Of a stretch of DNA of 64,000 bases, positions 34,301 through 43,538 are shown one piece after another; within the stretch, counting starts at the first letter, position 1, and every line of letters starts with the position of its first letter. The notes below the pieces were generated by a model. That model searched no databases. It saw only the letters and a program-made list of their open reading frames with translations, and was not told where the DNA came from. The position numbers were made by a program, and so were the translations under genes. Where the stretch lies: the NCBI GenBank assembly GCA_943737045.1, contig CALSFV010000237.1, positions 620,001 to 684,000 on the forward strand, in the 5' to 3' direction. The stretch is from Parapristionchus giblindavisi. Lineage: Eukaryota; Nematoda; Chromadorea; Rhabditida; Diplogasteridae.

Positions 34301-35257
34301 TAGATCCTTTCTCAGAACTGCAGTTGAGGCGACGATGGCGTCTCTCTCGAGTCGGAGAGGGTAGTCAGACGTATTCTGTATGAGGACCTTAGTTGTCTGA
34401 GACTTGAGAGGGTGGAAGATGAAGTCTTCAAATGTGATGGTTGATGAATCGATTGGTGTTACATGGTAGATGGGGATCTCTGTCATCATATCAATGGGTG
34501 GAGGTTGGATGGAGATGTAGACTTCTTCTTTACCATTAGGTGAAAATCGTGCTTCTCTTGAGACTGATGCGATTGTTGATATTCTTGAGAAGTATGGTCG
34601 ACTGTCCTTGGTGAGAAGGGGGATGGTGGAACTTCCTAATGTGAGTGTGCCATTCATTGGAGATAGGACTGATTTGATTCCTCTTTTCTCAAGGATCGTG
34701 ATGAAGTCGAATCCGAGAAGAGCGTTGGCAGGGCAGGCATTGTTCTGTGAGACGAGGAATGGGTATTGCACTTCATGGTCACCGATGCGAACAATCATGT
34801 CCGCTTCTCCTAAGAAAGAGAATGCAGATTTGTTGGCGGCGATACCGGTGATAGATGTTGGTCTGTCGATCTTTCTTCCGATCTTGTGAAGAGTCGATTC
34901 GGTGAGGTAAGTGCAGGCTGCTCCTGTATCCCACAAAGCAGTCACTACTCGATCATTCAGTGTTACTGGGACATGAGGTAGATTTTGTCCCACAGCAACA
35001 GCGTAGATTGGGATGAATGATGACGTCGATGTTGTTGGACATTCATTACGATTATATCGATGTGGTGGCATATAGTACGGTTCCATCTCCATTTCTTCTT
35101 TCTCATCCACAACTGTAGGTGCACTGGGATCTGTCTCTTCCGTCTGTACGGGGTGGATTCCAACTGCTGTGGCGGCAGCTCTCAGGAAGTAGATCTTCAT
35201 TCCTGCTACTGCTACAGCGCCAATGAGAAGAAGTACTGCCACAGGGGTATTCCGCAC
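31349..35257 (-). CDS. Gypsy Pol polyprotein (PR-RT-RH-IN), 1302 codons, intact
   Basis: Uninterrupted frame. The aspartic protease motif is DTGAACTY at residue 110; RT has the catalytic YLDD at 558-561 preceded by WRFTIDFRALN; RNase H begins IIESDAS near 707; integrase has a His/Cys zinc region (H..H...CLQC) near 920-975, then DLIGKLP, TDQGTNFM and ERLNRTLEE as the D,D,E core. The N-terminus is odd: about 25 hydrophobic residues (VAVLLLIGAVAVAG) resembling a membrane anchor precede a Glu-rich linker and the protease. The first listed codon is GTG, so translation probably enters by frameshift from the overlapping upstream ORF, which lies in the -1 relation with a 46-base overlap. Confidence 0.92.
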   Translation of the reverse strand: MRNTPVAVLLLIGAVAVAGMKIYFLRAAATAVGIHPVQTEETDPSAPTVVDEKEEMEMEPYYMPPHRYNRNECPTTSTSSFIPIYAVAVGQNLPHVPVTLNDRVVTALWDTGAACTYLTESTLHKIGRKIDRPTSITGIAANKSAFSFLGEADMIVRIGDHEVQYPFLVSQNNACPANALLGFDFITILEKRGIKSVLSPMNGTLTLGSSTIPLLTKDSRPYFSRISTIASVSREARFSPNGKEEVYISIQPPPIDMMTEIPIYHVTPIDSSTITFEDFIFHPLKSQTTKVLIQNTSDYPLRLERDAIVASTAVLRKDLRPFDLQTPPQEHVPQEADWEENIPLMPNPDYDFFKELNLKKCSLSEEGQNKIKGIIKSHEEAFFNGDGSIGCFKGDVNHIIELDPSKPRPKPYSAVIPLWKRDEIIRQVEELKKQHIIEESTSNLVSPVCLVAKRDGWRFTIDFRALNQATLKETYLLPRIYDLIDLAHGSSYFSKLDLISGFFQIPLEEKSRPLTAFATPIGIFQFRRMPMGLCGAPSTFQRAIRVIEHHTKAKIYAYLDDLLVVSDTEEGHLEDIKELLETLIKFGLKAKLKKCEFGMAEISFLGVIVGRSGIRADPTKIEAIVNFPVPSTVGGLRSFIGMSTYLRRFIRNFALIASPLHELTKKDCKFEWNEQTQEAFEKLKKAISSPPVLIGPTPGRPFIIESDASTIAIGAVLLQSPKDDDPPRPISYVSRKLIPAERRYAIIEQEALALVFALKQFRTYILGAPITAIVDHRPLTSLLTRKDLVGRLAKYQMSIMEYDLSIIYRPGKANAIGDALSRYIDDEYKDAPVTPPKKEKKTNEKTVRFDIATIDMGAVREAQQKTDWIVKTLEKMKNNPPSTNHTRYSIKDDIVYEQSSVGAPLRIVLPRNEKVTLDIIEHFHNTPYIGAHGGTSRTLDELRKRYVWKGMKEDVSSFVAQCLQCRQRKTLPGDLSKEPLSSLPTVHRPFERLHLDLIGKLPMTEQGNQYILAAQDAFSKYCIAIPLPNQRAETICKAFVNEVFSRHGTPETIFTDQGTNFMSKEFESLLKKLGCHHEISAPYHKNANGLVERLNRTLEESLSAFVKEAANDWDEYLPIVAFALNNKKSSTTKVPPFTVIHGREARLPEDLNIPASVTSTSLEEYSERVKLALIRISETIEQNMEKASLQQKIQYEKNHLIKKKEVQEGDEVLLSRPLVRNKLSARLDGPYVVTKVIGSQVEIEINPTTRRTYHKDQMRLYKRGPSDLPSTLIPSTSSTSTTPAATPSPPLRRSERLKKKKQ

Positions 35258-35538
35258 GAGATGATGTAGGTAAGATATCCTCTGGCCATATCCTTTGCAG
35301 TATCCTTCAGGAATTCGGTGGTTTCGTTGAATCCTATATCTCCGAATGAGAAATCCATGGATTGAGCGAATTGAAGTGGGAGGGGTGGTGGAGGTGGTAG
35401 TGGTGGTGGTGGTTGATCCAGTCTCCTTCTTCTATTCGGCGATTCCATCGTTATCCTACTTCCAAAGGAGTGATCCTCTTCCGATTGTTCGGCCCCAGAG
35501 ATCGATCCTACTTCCAAATTGTTCGGTCCGTCGTCCAA
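35212..35538 (-). CDS. Short ORF overlapping pol, in place of gag
   Basis: About 108 codons, acidic then poly-proline (PPPPLPPPPPLPL), ending in a hydrophobic LTYIISCGIPLWQYFFSLAL. It overlaps pol by 46 bases in the frame expected for -1 frameshifting. The frame stays open upstream to a TTTTCAG at about 35563, so it may be a spliced exon. It has no capsid or CCHC knuckle motif. Role unknown. Confidence 0.5.
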   Translation of the reverse strand: MDDGPNNLEVGSISGAEQSEEDHSFGSRITMESPNRRRRLDQPPPPLPPPPPLPLQFAQSMDFSFGDIGFNETTEFLKDTAKDMARGYLTYIISCGIPLWQYFFSLAL

Positions 35539-36792
35539 TGAAGTGATCCAATGTTCGGCCCCTGAAAATATATAGATTATTTTCCGTGATCAAGATCTCG
35601 AAGATAAGATAAGATAGCAAGAAGGCAAAGAAAGATTAATGAACAGCGTGGGTAGGGAAGATGCAAGAGGACTAGGGGTAGGAGGATGTTAAACTACGTG
35701 AAGAAGACTAGGGGTAGAAGGTTGGGGTAGGAGGTTAGTAAACTATTACACAGCAAAAATTGAGAGAGAGAAACTGGATGTTTTCGAAGTTTTACAATAC
35801 TCTTATTTAGACCTTTTTTTCAACTGACGGACATAGTTACGGTTTTATTAATATACAGAAAAAGGGTTAGGACTTGCACCTGAACACGAAAGTGCCCACG
35901 AAGGTGGCTGTTTAGAATAGAGAGGGGAGAACCAAGGAGTGAGTAAGAGCCAAACGACGTGTTCTATGTGGTACATAACGAATATACAAACAAGGCTCCC
36001 GAAGGATTTCACTATCACCTTGTTTCAAAAGCATTATGATACCAACGCGTACAAAATACAAGAGAAGATTCGCTCATAGAACACGCGTATAAATTAATGT
36101 ATTGTATGGGTTACGGCAAACACTGGCTCTCTGCAGAAGTAGTCATCAGATCAAAAGTAAAGATTGGTTTTCAGAGACTTTACAACGAGAGAATTTAGGT
36201 ACCAGTGATTCAAGTGGTCGTGGTAGCATGATTGGTGCATATCACGCTTCAAACATACTCAAGCCAAAAAAAATTGTTAAATACTGTTTTCCTATTATAG
36301 AATTGTTAGGGGGTAAGAGTGCCGGGAAAACAGATCTCATGCGAGAAACCCTACTGATGGATAATGTGAGACAATAATAATCCCCTAATAAATAGTCATA
36401 GACGATTTATTAAATATAAAAGAGAAACAAATGTGAAATCAATGAATAGAACCCAATAATGTGAAATTACGGCCATCAGCAGGTATAACAACGAAATATT
36501 GCACAAACAAGGCGAGTCAATAGTAACGGCACTCGAGAAAAACCAGCATAAAGAAAGAAAAGATGAAACGAAGAAAAAAAATTAGCTGGGAAAACACAAC
36601 TTGCAGTCAGTTTGAAAAAAAATTGAATTATAGTTTCACTCTTAGTAATGTTACATGCAACCTTTCACTATTGAGGTGATCAGCAACGATAGGATTAGTC
36701 AGATGCTGGAGGTAAAAGAGTGAGTAGAAAATGAAAGCAATAAAACATTAGCGGTTAGTACAATGGGCAATGAAAACTGGGGGAAGTTAGTA

Positions 36793-36804
36793 CCGGGACC
36801 TCCA
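36793..36804 (-). other. Primer-binding site
   Basis: Minus strand TGGAGGTCCCGG one base after the 5' LTR, the form expected to pair with a tRNA 3' end. Confidence 0.65.
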
Positions 36805-36805
36805 C

Positions 36806-37184
36806 GAAATATGCCTCTCCCAAACACATTATAACAATGGTTCTCTGAATACGGGAGAGACATATCACAAATGCCGGAACCCCAGATTGGAATGTTTTAA
36901 ACTCACACGAATAATAACTATACATCTAATTTATTCACGGCAACACACATCGACTACAATCATGGTCTAAATAGGAATATAGTGGAGGGGCGAAATATAA
37001 AAGATAAGATACTAAAAATTAGGGGTCAGAGCAAGAGGTGTAAACCACCTCTTGCATGGCCAGAATCTCTCTCTCTCTGTGGAAAGAGAGGAGAGAGGGA
37101 GTTGTAATGAAGGGGGGGGGGGGGTTCAATCTCTGTCGCTATCTACTTGGAAACAAACTAGACTAAGTATATTAATACATTACA
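36806..37184 (-). repeat. 5' LTR
   Basis: 379-bp copy of 30413-30789, followed by TSD GTGTC at 37185-37189. Confidence 0.92.
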
Positions 37185-38068
37185 GTGTCATAGTACTTTA
37201 ATAATTAAGTACTTTGCAATGCACATAATCAATATGAAAATCGTATATTTTCGAAAATTCATTTTTTTGCCATGACATGGAAATCGAATTTTCAAAAGTG
37301 AGCCGAATGCCGGGATTCCAGTTCTACTATGTTTACTCATCATGAAACTTCACATTGTCATTGTCATGTGCTCATTGTCGAAGCATTCGAGTCGAAAAAC
37401 TGCATTATTTTAGAAATTTTCTGTGAAAGTAGGCACTGAAATTTAATTTTATGAATTTTCGAAAATAAACGATTTTCATATTGATTATGCACATTGCAAA
37501 GTATTATGACGGAATGTTACAGAAAGCAAGTTGGAAACTGATTCAAGCACAATTCTGGTTTTTCGAACGCGTCTTGTGTCATTTTACTGGTCTCTCCTCG
37601 ACACTTTGTGTAGATCACAATTCCGCACCAATCGTTTGGAAAATACAGCATTTGTTCGGGAAAACCATCGATGACGGAAATTCGAGCGAAAATATCGTCA
37701 ACTTGGTCTAACGGGAAGACCCCAGTTTTAAGTGAAATCAATGCAGAATTGTTTAGGCTACCATACCTGGACGGAAATCTTTGCAGCAAACAACAACAAG
37801 CGATAATTTATCCGAAAAAACAAAATTTTGAGTAAAAAAGTGGTTTAGGAATCAACGCACATTCGATGCTAAAAGTGAATTAGAAAGCTCGGTGCATCCT
37901 AGACGCACCGCAAATAATGTTTAGACTTCATCTCAACAATTTGAATAATTATTATTTTTAAACGTTTTTTTAAAATTAATTTTTCTAATAGCCTGAGGGC
38001 ACAAACGGGAAATTTCTGCTGTTTTATGTAATGAGGGCCGGTGACATTCCTAACATCCAAGTATGGAC
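37185..38068. repeat. Right arm of older foldback element
   Basis: Inverse of 29632-30412. Interrupted by a 290-bp MITE at 37212-37501. The homology continues through CCGGTGACATTCCTAACATC to the hAT MITE insertion point. Confidence 0.75.
37212..37501. mobile_element. Small foldback MITE, TA-flanked
   Basis: CTTTGCAATGCACATAATCA at the left matches TGATTATGCACATTGCAAAG at the right, with TA outside both ends. Confidence 0.72.
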
Positions 38069-38716
38069 CAGGGCTGTGTTTTCGGAAAAAATGTTTTCGG
38101 AAAATTCGGAAAATTTTCGGAAAATATTTTCTTAAAATGTTGTTATTGTTCTGCAAATACTAAAAAGGATATTTGCAAAAAGTTTATTTTGAAAATCAAA
38201 ATATAAACATATAACAGCATCGTTGGTGAACTATTGAGTTCGTATTCTCTGCTGTTAATTTTTGAATGTGCAACTGCTCAATATTTTCATGGCCGAGAGA
38301 AATTGAGCGAAATAATTTACTTAGCAGAGCTAAACATCCTCTACCTCCACAGGCACAGGTGAAGAGAAATGCTACTTAGGAGAAAGGCAAGAGCGAATAG
38401 GGGAGAAAGAAAAAAAGAATTTTGTCATACGATTAGGTCAAAGGTTGCGAATCTGGTTAGGAAAAAGTTGCCAAGTATCCGTATTGATGGTAATTTCGAG
38501 TACAGTATACTTTGGTCAGCATACATATAAAAAATCGAAATGAAGAAATAATTTAGTACTGATTTTTGGTTTTTTAATGTATATTTACATGAGAAAAATA
38601 TTTTGTTCAATGTATTTAAGTTACAAGAAATGTTCCGAATTTTACGAAAAATTTTCGGAAAATCGGAAAATCAAAATTTTCCGAAAAAGGCCGGAAAATC
38701 GGAAATCCCAGCCCTG
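38069..38716. mobile_element. hAT-type MITE with 8-bp TSD
   Basis: Ends CAGGGCTGTG... and ...CAGCCCTG, flanked on both sides by GTATGGAC. Subterminal repeats of TTTTCGGAAAA. The 8-bp duplication and CAGGG termini are those of hAT elements. No transposase. Confidence 0.85.
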
Positions 38717-38800
38717 GTATGGACCCCCAGTTCTCATTGCTAGCGCATGTGTCCGGGGGTGGTCGAGTATGATCGAGTCTTAAGGAACATGCCTCTTTAA

Positions 38801-39158
38801 AGAAGGGGGCCCACGAGTTTTTTTCGTGACTGAACTGGCCAGGCAGAACTATAGGTCACATCTTCCTGTACGCAAAAACAATTTTCTCTAAAATTTTATG
38901 CACCCCGGCATATCGTAATCCGATCATAAAGTTCATTGATCCCCCAGGGAAAGGCGCGAGTTTTTCAATTTGAAGGACAAATATATAGAAAGTTGCAAAC
39001 GGGAATCGAACCCGCCTGTCGCGGTTAGAAGCGCTGACTGTAGAGCTACACGCTCTACACGTTCAATCTCTCAAATCTAATAAAGAACATAATGTCGCTT
39101 CCTATGTCCCACGTTCTTCTTGTCAATAGTGCACTCCAAAACTCGTGGGCCACCTTCT
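38801..39158 (-). mobile_element. TTAA-flanked repeat with tRNA-like core (copy 4)
   Basis: Best-preserved copy: TTAA, AGAAGGGGGCCCACGAG at left, CTCGTGGGCCACCTTCT at right, TTAA. Interior minus-strand tRNA-like module near 38990-39060 with B-box GGTTCGATTCCCG. Same internal blocks as copy 1 (GGCCAGGCAGAACTATAG). Confidence 0.78.
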
Positions 39159-39256
39159 TTAAACATATTTTTATCCGAAATCCTCACATCGACGACTTAA
39201 AGTTGTTTTAATTATTCAATTTACTTACATATTTCATTAATTCGGTGGTTTTAGAA

Positions 39257-39534
39257 ATGGTCATGATAGCTTTTCGTTTGGTTGGAGATGAGACCGAGAG
39301 GTTATTCGATTTGATTCAGTTGGATCCACAGGTTTTCACTATTATGCTTATGGTTGATAATATTTGATTTTATGTTAATTTCAGATTGAATTCGGTGACC
39401 TAAAGAAGGAGATCGAAACTGTGACGCACATTCCATCCAAGTTTCAAGAAATCCGATTCCGTGGTGGAAGAATATTGACTGAGCGTCCTCTTCAAACTGC
39501 TCAATTTGGCGATGAGCTTGTTGTGGAAAGTTGA
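39257..39534 (+). CDS. Ubiquitin-like fold protein, 74 aa (or N-terminal domain of the next gene)
   Basis: Exons 39257-39331 and 39385-39534. The sequence follows the ubiquitin-like pattern: a first beta strand (MIAFRLVGD), DLKKEIETVTHIPSKFQEIR as helix and turn, FRGGRIL, a turn, L.TAQFGDELVVE. It has no C-terminal Gly-Gly, so it would not be conjugated like ubiquitin. An AG acceptor lies immediately before the ATG. The following exon at 39795 has no in-frame start before an internal Met, so the Ubl may be spliced to it (a weak donor GTTGTGG or GTGGAA lies near the stop). Confidence 0.65.
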
Positions 39535-39794
39535 ATTTTTATATTTAGAAGTTACTGTTTATTGTTAGATGCATCAGTTTATTTGTGTGGAATTCAAGGT
39601 TTTTTATTGACGTCTAAGTTTGTTAAGATCTGATAGGCTCAAAAATTGTGTTTTAGAAGCAGTAATGAATTTTATAACATAAAGTTATTTAATATTTTCC
39701 TAAATTTTGCTGTATATTGTAATTAATAGTTTATAGCAAAAATTTATTCCATTGGAATATATTTTATTAAAATTAATTTTTAAGTGAATTTTAG

Positions 39795-40992
39795 AAGCAC
39801 ACTTCCCTACCTCAATGGACAGCATTAACAGGAATTGTGAAGTTGTTTGCACAGTCTAAGAATTCGGAGCAGAAGAAAATGCATTTCCAGCTGGCAAACG
39901 ACTATGTCAAGATTCTAGTTGATTCTAAATTTTTCCTTACTTATGCCGATCTTAATCAACGTTATCAAAAGATCCATAAAACTTTATTCAAGCATTGTGA
40001 TAGAAGACATGAGGCAATGCAGGTAACTCGACCAAATTATGCATAAATAACGATTTACATAAAAATTTTAGAATACCGTGAAAACTTTCTTCGAGAAAAG
40101 GCTTATGGGAAAGAAGCCAAACTTTTTCTTCGCCGACAAAACAGAAGGATCTAGAGCAGGTGCAATCTGCACTATTAAATATCAAGATACCATCGAGAGG
40201 TATTATTTGAAGACAAACCATGATGCTGGACGATCAAGAAGTCGTGGGTTTTTATTAAATTATTGAAATACGATCTAATTTCCGCCAACTACTTGAATTG
40301 AATTTTTCATTAAAAAATATTCTTGTATTTAGCTTCTCGTACGGAATTGGATATCAGAGAGTTTTTCGTTTATCGATTTCTTGAAAGACTTGGTGTTGGT
40401 GCCACCATTCATTTCCCAACAAGTGTCACTGGATCTAAAAGCCTCTTGTATATCGCCAGTCGCGAAATTCCGGAATTCAAAACATTTGAGGAAGTAGAAC
40501 AAACAGAGACGGACTACATCTGCTATGTGCATCCAGCCATTCAAATATTGACGATATTCACAGTGTTGAGTATTGGTGATTGTCACTCAGAGAATGTTGG
40601 AGTAGACAATAATAAATCTCCTTTTATTGTCGATTTCTACATGAATAGATTGAGAGTCCGAAGCCTTGAGAGAGATCTTCGCAATCACGTGAGATCTTCA
40701 AATAAAATTAAGTATGAATTTTTCTTGGAATTCATTTACCTAATGGATCATTCTTTAGTAAGCGAATCGATGAATACTCGTTCACGGACAGAATAAAAAT
40801 TGGAGTGGATTTTTTGAAGAACATCGAATTTGAGAAAACATCGACGGAGCAATTCAAGATTTCATGGAAAAAGACAAAAGAGCATTTGACGAGAATTACT
40901 TACATTTTTCCGCGAACAAAACAGACGATTTGAAACAATATATTGAAGTTGTAAAGGAGAATATGAACAAATTCTTCACTTATTCTAACTAA
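39795..40992 (+). CDS. Kinase-like protein (atypical), with one-base frameshift
   Basis: Exons 39795-40022, 40072-40243, 40333-40688 and 40763-40992. The first exon starts at a splice acceptor with no upstream ATG, so the 5' end is missing or joined to the Ubl exons. The third exon has SIGDCHSENVGVDNNKSPFIVDF, reminiscent of the catalytic-loop (GDxHxxN) plus metal-binding (VDF) arrangement of PI-kinase-like and other atypical kinases. The ATP-binding region is not obvious. In the last exon the frame must shift at an A-run (40834-40837), where one A appears to be missing; past it the tail MEKDKRAFDENYLHFSANKT is open to TAA. The break could be real or a base-call error. Confidence 0.5.
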
Positions 40993-40999
40993 TTTGATT

Positions 41000-41640
41000 G
41001 TACAATAAAAAAAGTGTATCTTCTTATATATTCAAAATGCATTCGAAACATTAAATTTATGATGGATTTTTTATCAAGTCATCAAATATTCACACAATGA
41101 GAGAACAAAGTTGCTTTGAATAATGACTCTGAAGAGCATAAACGTTATATAATTAAAGATAGTCACAACACCGGGCTTTTGGGAATGTTAATATTGAAAT
41201 AAATCTTCTAGCTTCAAATTAGAGTAAGAATTGTGCTTCTAAAATCATTACTTTCCAACATTTTCAAAACATGAAGACAATAATAACCACAATGATGTGT
41301 TCCAAATTTTTGGATTTGGAATGTTGATAACTATTTGTTTTCTTTCCCATTAGCTTTTCCTTTAGATTATCTTGGAACCTTGGGTACTGGGCAATTGGGC
41401 GATCTAGTGCACAAGACAATTTTGATCATTTTTGGAAAATGACAGTTTTTCAATGCAAAAATGCTATTTTTTGTTCAGTTTACAACACAAAAGTGTCTAA
41501 AAATGCCGAAAATCGAGAATTGGCAAAAGGCTGCACCAGTAACAACATTTTACCTATTATTCTTGACAACCTTTCGCCATTCACCTTACCACCACACCCA
41601 GCTCGCGATAACTGGCGAAAAAAACCCTCTTTGCTAATAC
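41000..41640. other. Intergenic, nothing recognised
   Basis: AT-rich; a possible repeat lies near 41380-41640 but I cannot match it elsewhere in the window. Confidence 0.45.
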
Positions 41641-41953
41641 ATTGGAGGCACTAACACTGCGGCACAATGGTACAGCACAATGTTCTATAGGCTGTGAAAG
41701 CAAAAACGACCGCTCAACATAGAAACTCTCTCAAATGCAATCGTCTTTCGCTTGTCTCGCTATGGAAACAAAATGGCTTGAACCAGAATACTGTGACAGT
41801 GTTGTCCGAACATTTTAGTAGTGATTGAATTATGCAAATTTATAATCAATATTTATCAATTGTTAATTATCATTACAATATAAGATTAGTGTAATTGCTA
41901 TGTAGATTTGGATATTATGAATTAATATGTATATTGTATAATCGATCATTGAT

Positions 41954-42994
41954 TCACTCCCTCTCTGCTTCGATAACACCCGTTCTTTCCTTATCCGTAT
42001 AGTTAGCCTCGCGTTTCTGAAAATACTAGAGTATGATGTATAACACCAATCAGAATTACAAGTCTAAGTCCAGTTGGTTCAATTAATCCATCAACAGTAG
42101 TGAGAAGTCCTTGAAGAGTACTTTGAAGTCCCGATAAAAGGCTGTCGACTGTATTAGCTACAGGGCCAGTTTCACGTTTCTGAAATATATTTTTAACAGT
42201 TTATAATCAATAATTCGAGAAGCTTTATTACAAACATAATATAATTTCAGTTCTTAATATAGAGCTTACCAATCTAAGTCCAGTTGGTTCGATCAAACCA
42301 TCTACAGTAGATAAAAGTCCTTGAACAGTGTTTCGAAGTCCCGATAGTAGACCATCGACTGTACCACCCACTACGCCGGATTGACGTTTCTGATTATTTA
42401 GATAATTTGCATAGATCAGACCATTAGGTTCTATTAACAGAACGAAGACTCACAGCTCTCAATGTTTTTGGTTTGATAAGATCATCAATCGAACCCAATA
42501 GAGATTGTAGAGTTTTATCTAATCCAATTAGAAGTTCATCAACTGTTTCACTTACAGGTCCTTCTTCTCGTTTCTTAATCAATAATCATGGAATTGTACT
42601 CAAAAAGATTAAATTCATTAATTTGACAAACCACTCGTTGTTCAAGTTGTACGATTCCATGAGAACGATGTACATTATTGATCGGTTCGTTCAGATCTCC
42701 AACAACATTGTCTACAGTTTGGGCTACGATCTATAAATGATGTAGAGTTTAATTATTTTAACGGGTGACTTTTCTGACAATGAATGTTTTTTGCAATGCA
42801 TATCAATAAATATTAACAGAATATATTACGTATTCGTCGAGTTTTTTTTCTCTTACCATTCAAAAACTCGAATAAACAAAGAGTTTTTGAGATAACTTTT
42901 AAAAGAGGACGACAATAATAAAACTCACTCCAGAATCGATAGAAGAAACCAGAGAAACGATGAATAAAGTGAGGATGGATGTTGAAGTCATCAT
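41954..42994 (-). CDS. Gene Y copy 2: secreted Lys-Arg repeat precursor, intact
   Basis: Exons 42929-42994, 42632-42730, 42454-42573, 42270-42389, 42060-42179, 41954-42016; all phase 0, 195 residues. Same signal peptide and three 40-residue KR units as copy 1; units 1 and 3 are essentially unchanged, while exon 2 differs most (one codon shorter; EKRV has become EQRV). The constraint on the repeat exons versus drift in the pro-region suggests selection on the peptides, though recent gene conversion would look the same. Lacks the intron-1 MITE. Confidence 0.85.
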
Positions 42995-43538
42995 AAAAGT
43001 TAATTCACAATAGACTGATGATTCCCATTGTTACACCATTTATATACATATAAATTTGAATAATCGCCCACGCTTATTTTTCGGAAGTTGTCAAAGTGCA
43101 AGATTATATCTATTTTCAGAAAGTATAATACAATCATTCTTGTTTTGATTGAATTATGAAAATCAAAGAGGTATTGACCATTGTGAGGATTCAATCATAT
43201 TACTTCATTTCGTTATTATTCATCATTATTATGCATTGATAATTGAATGATAACACAAATATCACACTTTCTGTGAGTATTCACAAAAGTTTGTATCAAT
43301 GTCAAAGCATATATGATTTAACATTTTTATCTGGCAATATAATGTACAGTAACAGAACGATAATAATCTAACAGAAATCCATAAAATCACTCAATATGTA
43401 CACAAATCAGTTGCAATCAAAATCCTATAGAATATCAAAGGACGGATTGGATTTCAGAGCAGCATAAAGTTGATCATTTCTTACAAATCTTGTCGATTGT
43501 CTTTTACATTTTTTGAGGTAAACTCTATTTGACTTGGA

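Larger units (their letters stand above)
30413..37184 (-). mobile_element. Ty3/gypsy LTR retrotransposon, full length
   Basis: Two LTRs of 377 and 379 bp (30413-30789 and 36806-37184) are nearly identical, differing by one substitution and G-run length, and are flanked by a 5-bp duplication GTGTC (30408-30412 and 37185-37189). The element is transcribed on the minus strand: LTR starts TGTAATG and a primer-binding site follows it at 36793-36804. Pol has the order protease, RT, RNase H, integrase, which is the Ty3/gypsy order. Near-identical LTRs mean a recent insertion. No ORF resembling Gag capsid or zinc knuckles is present in the 1.2 kb before pol. Confidence 0.93.

Noticed and set aside
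31738..34889. Many short plus-strand and overlapping ORFs inside the gypsy pol
   Set aside because: Shadows of the intact minus-strand pol frame.
30004..37789. Paired ORFs in the 30-kb and 37.6-kb regions
   Set aside because: Translations of inverted foldback arms with frameshifts between copies; no gene evidence.
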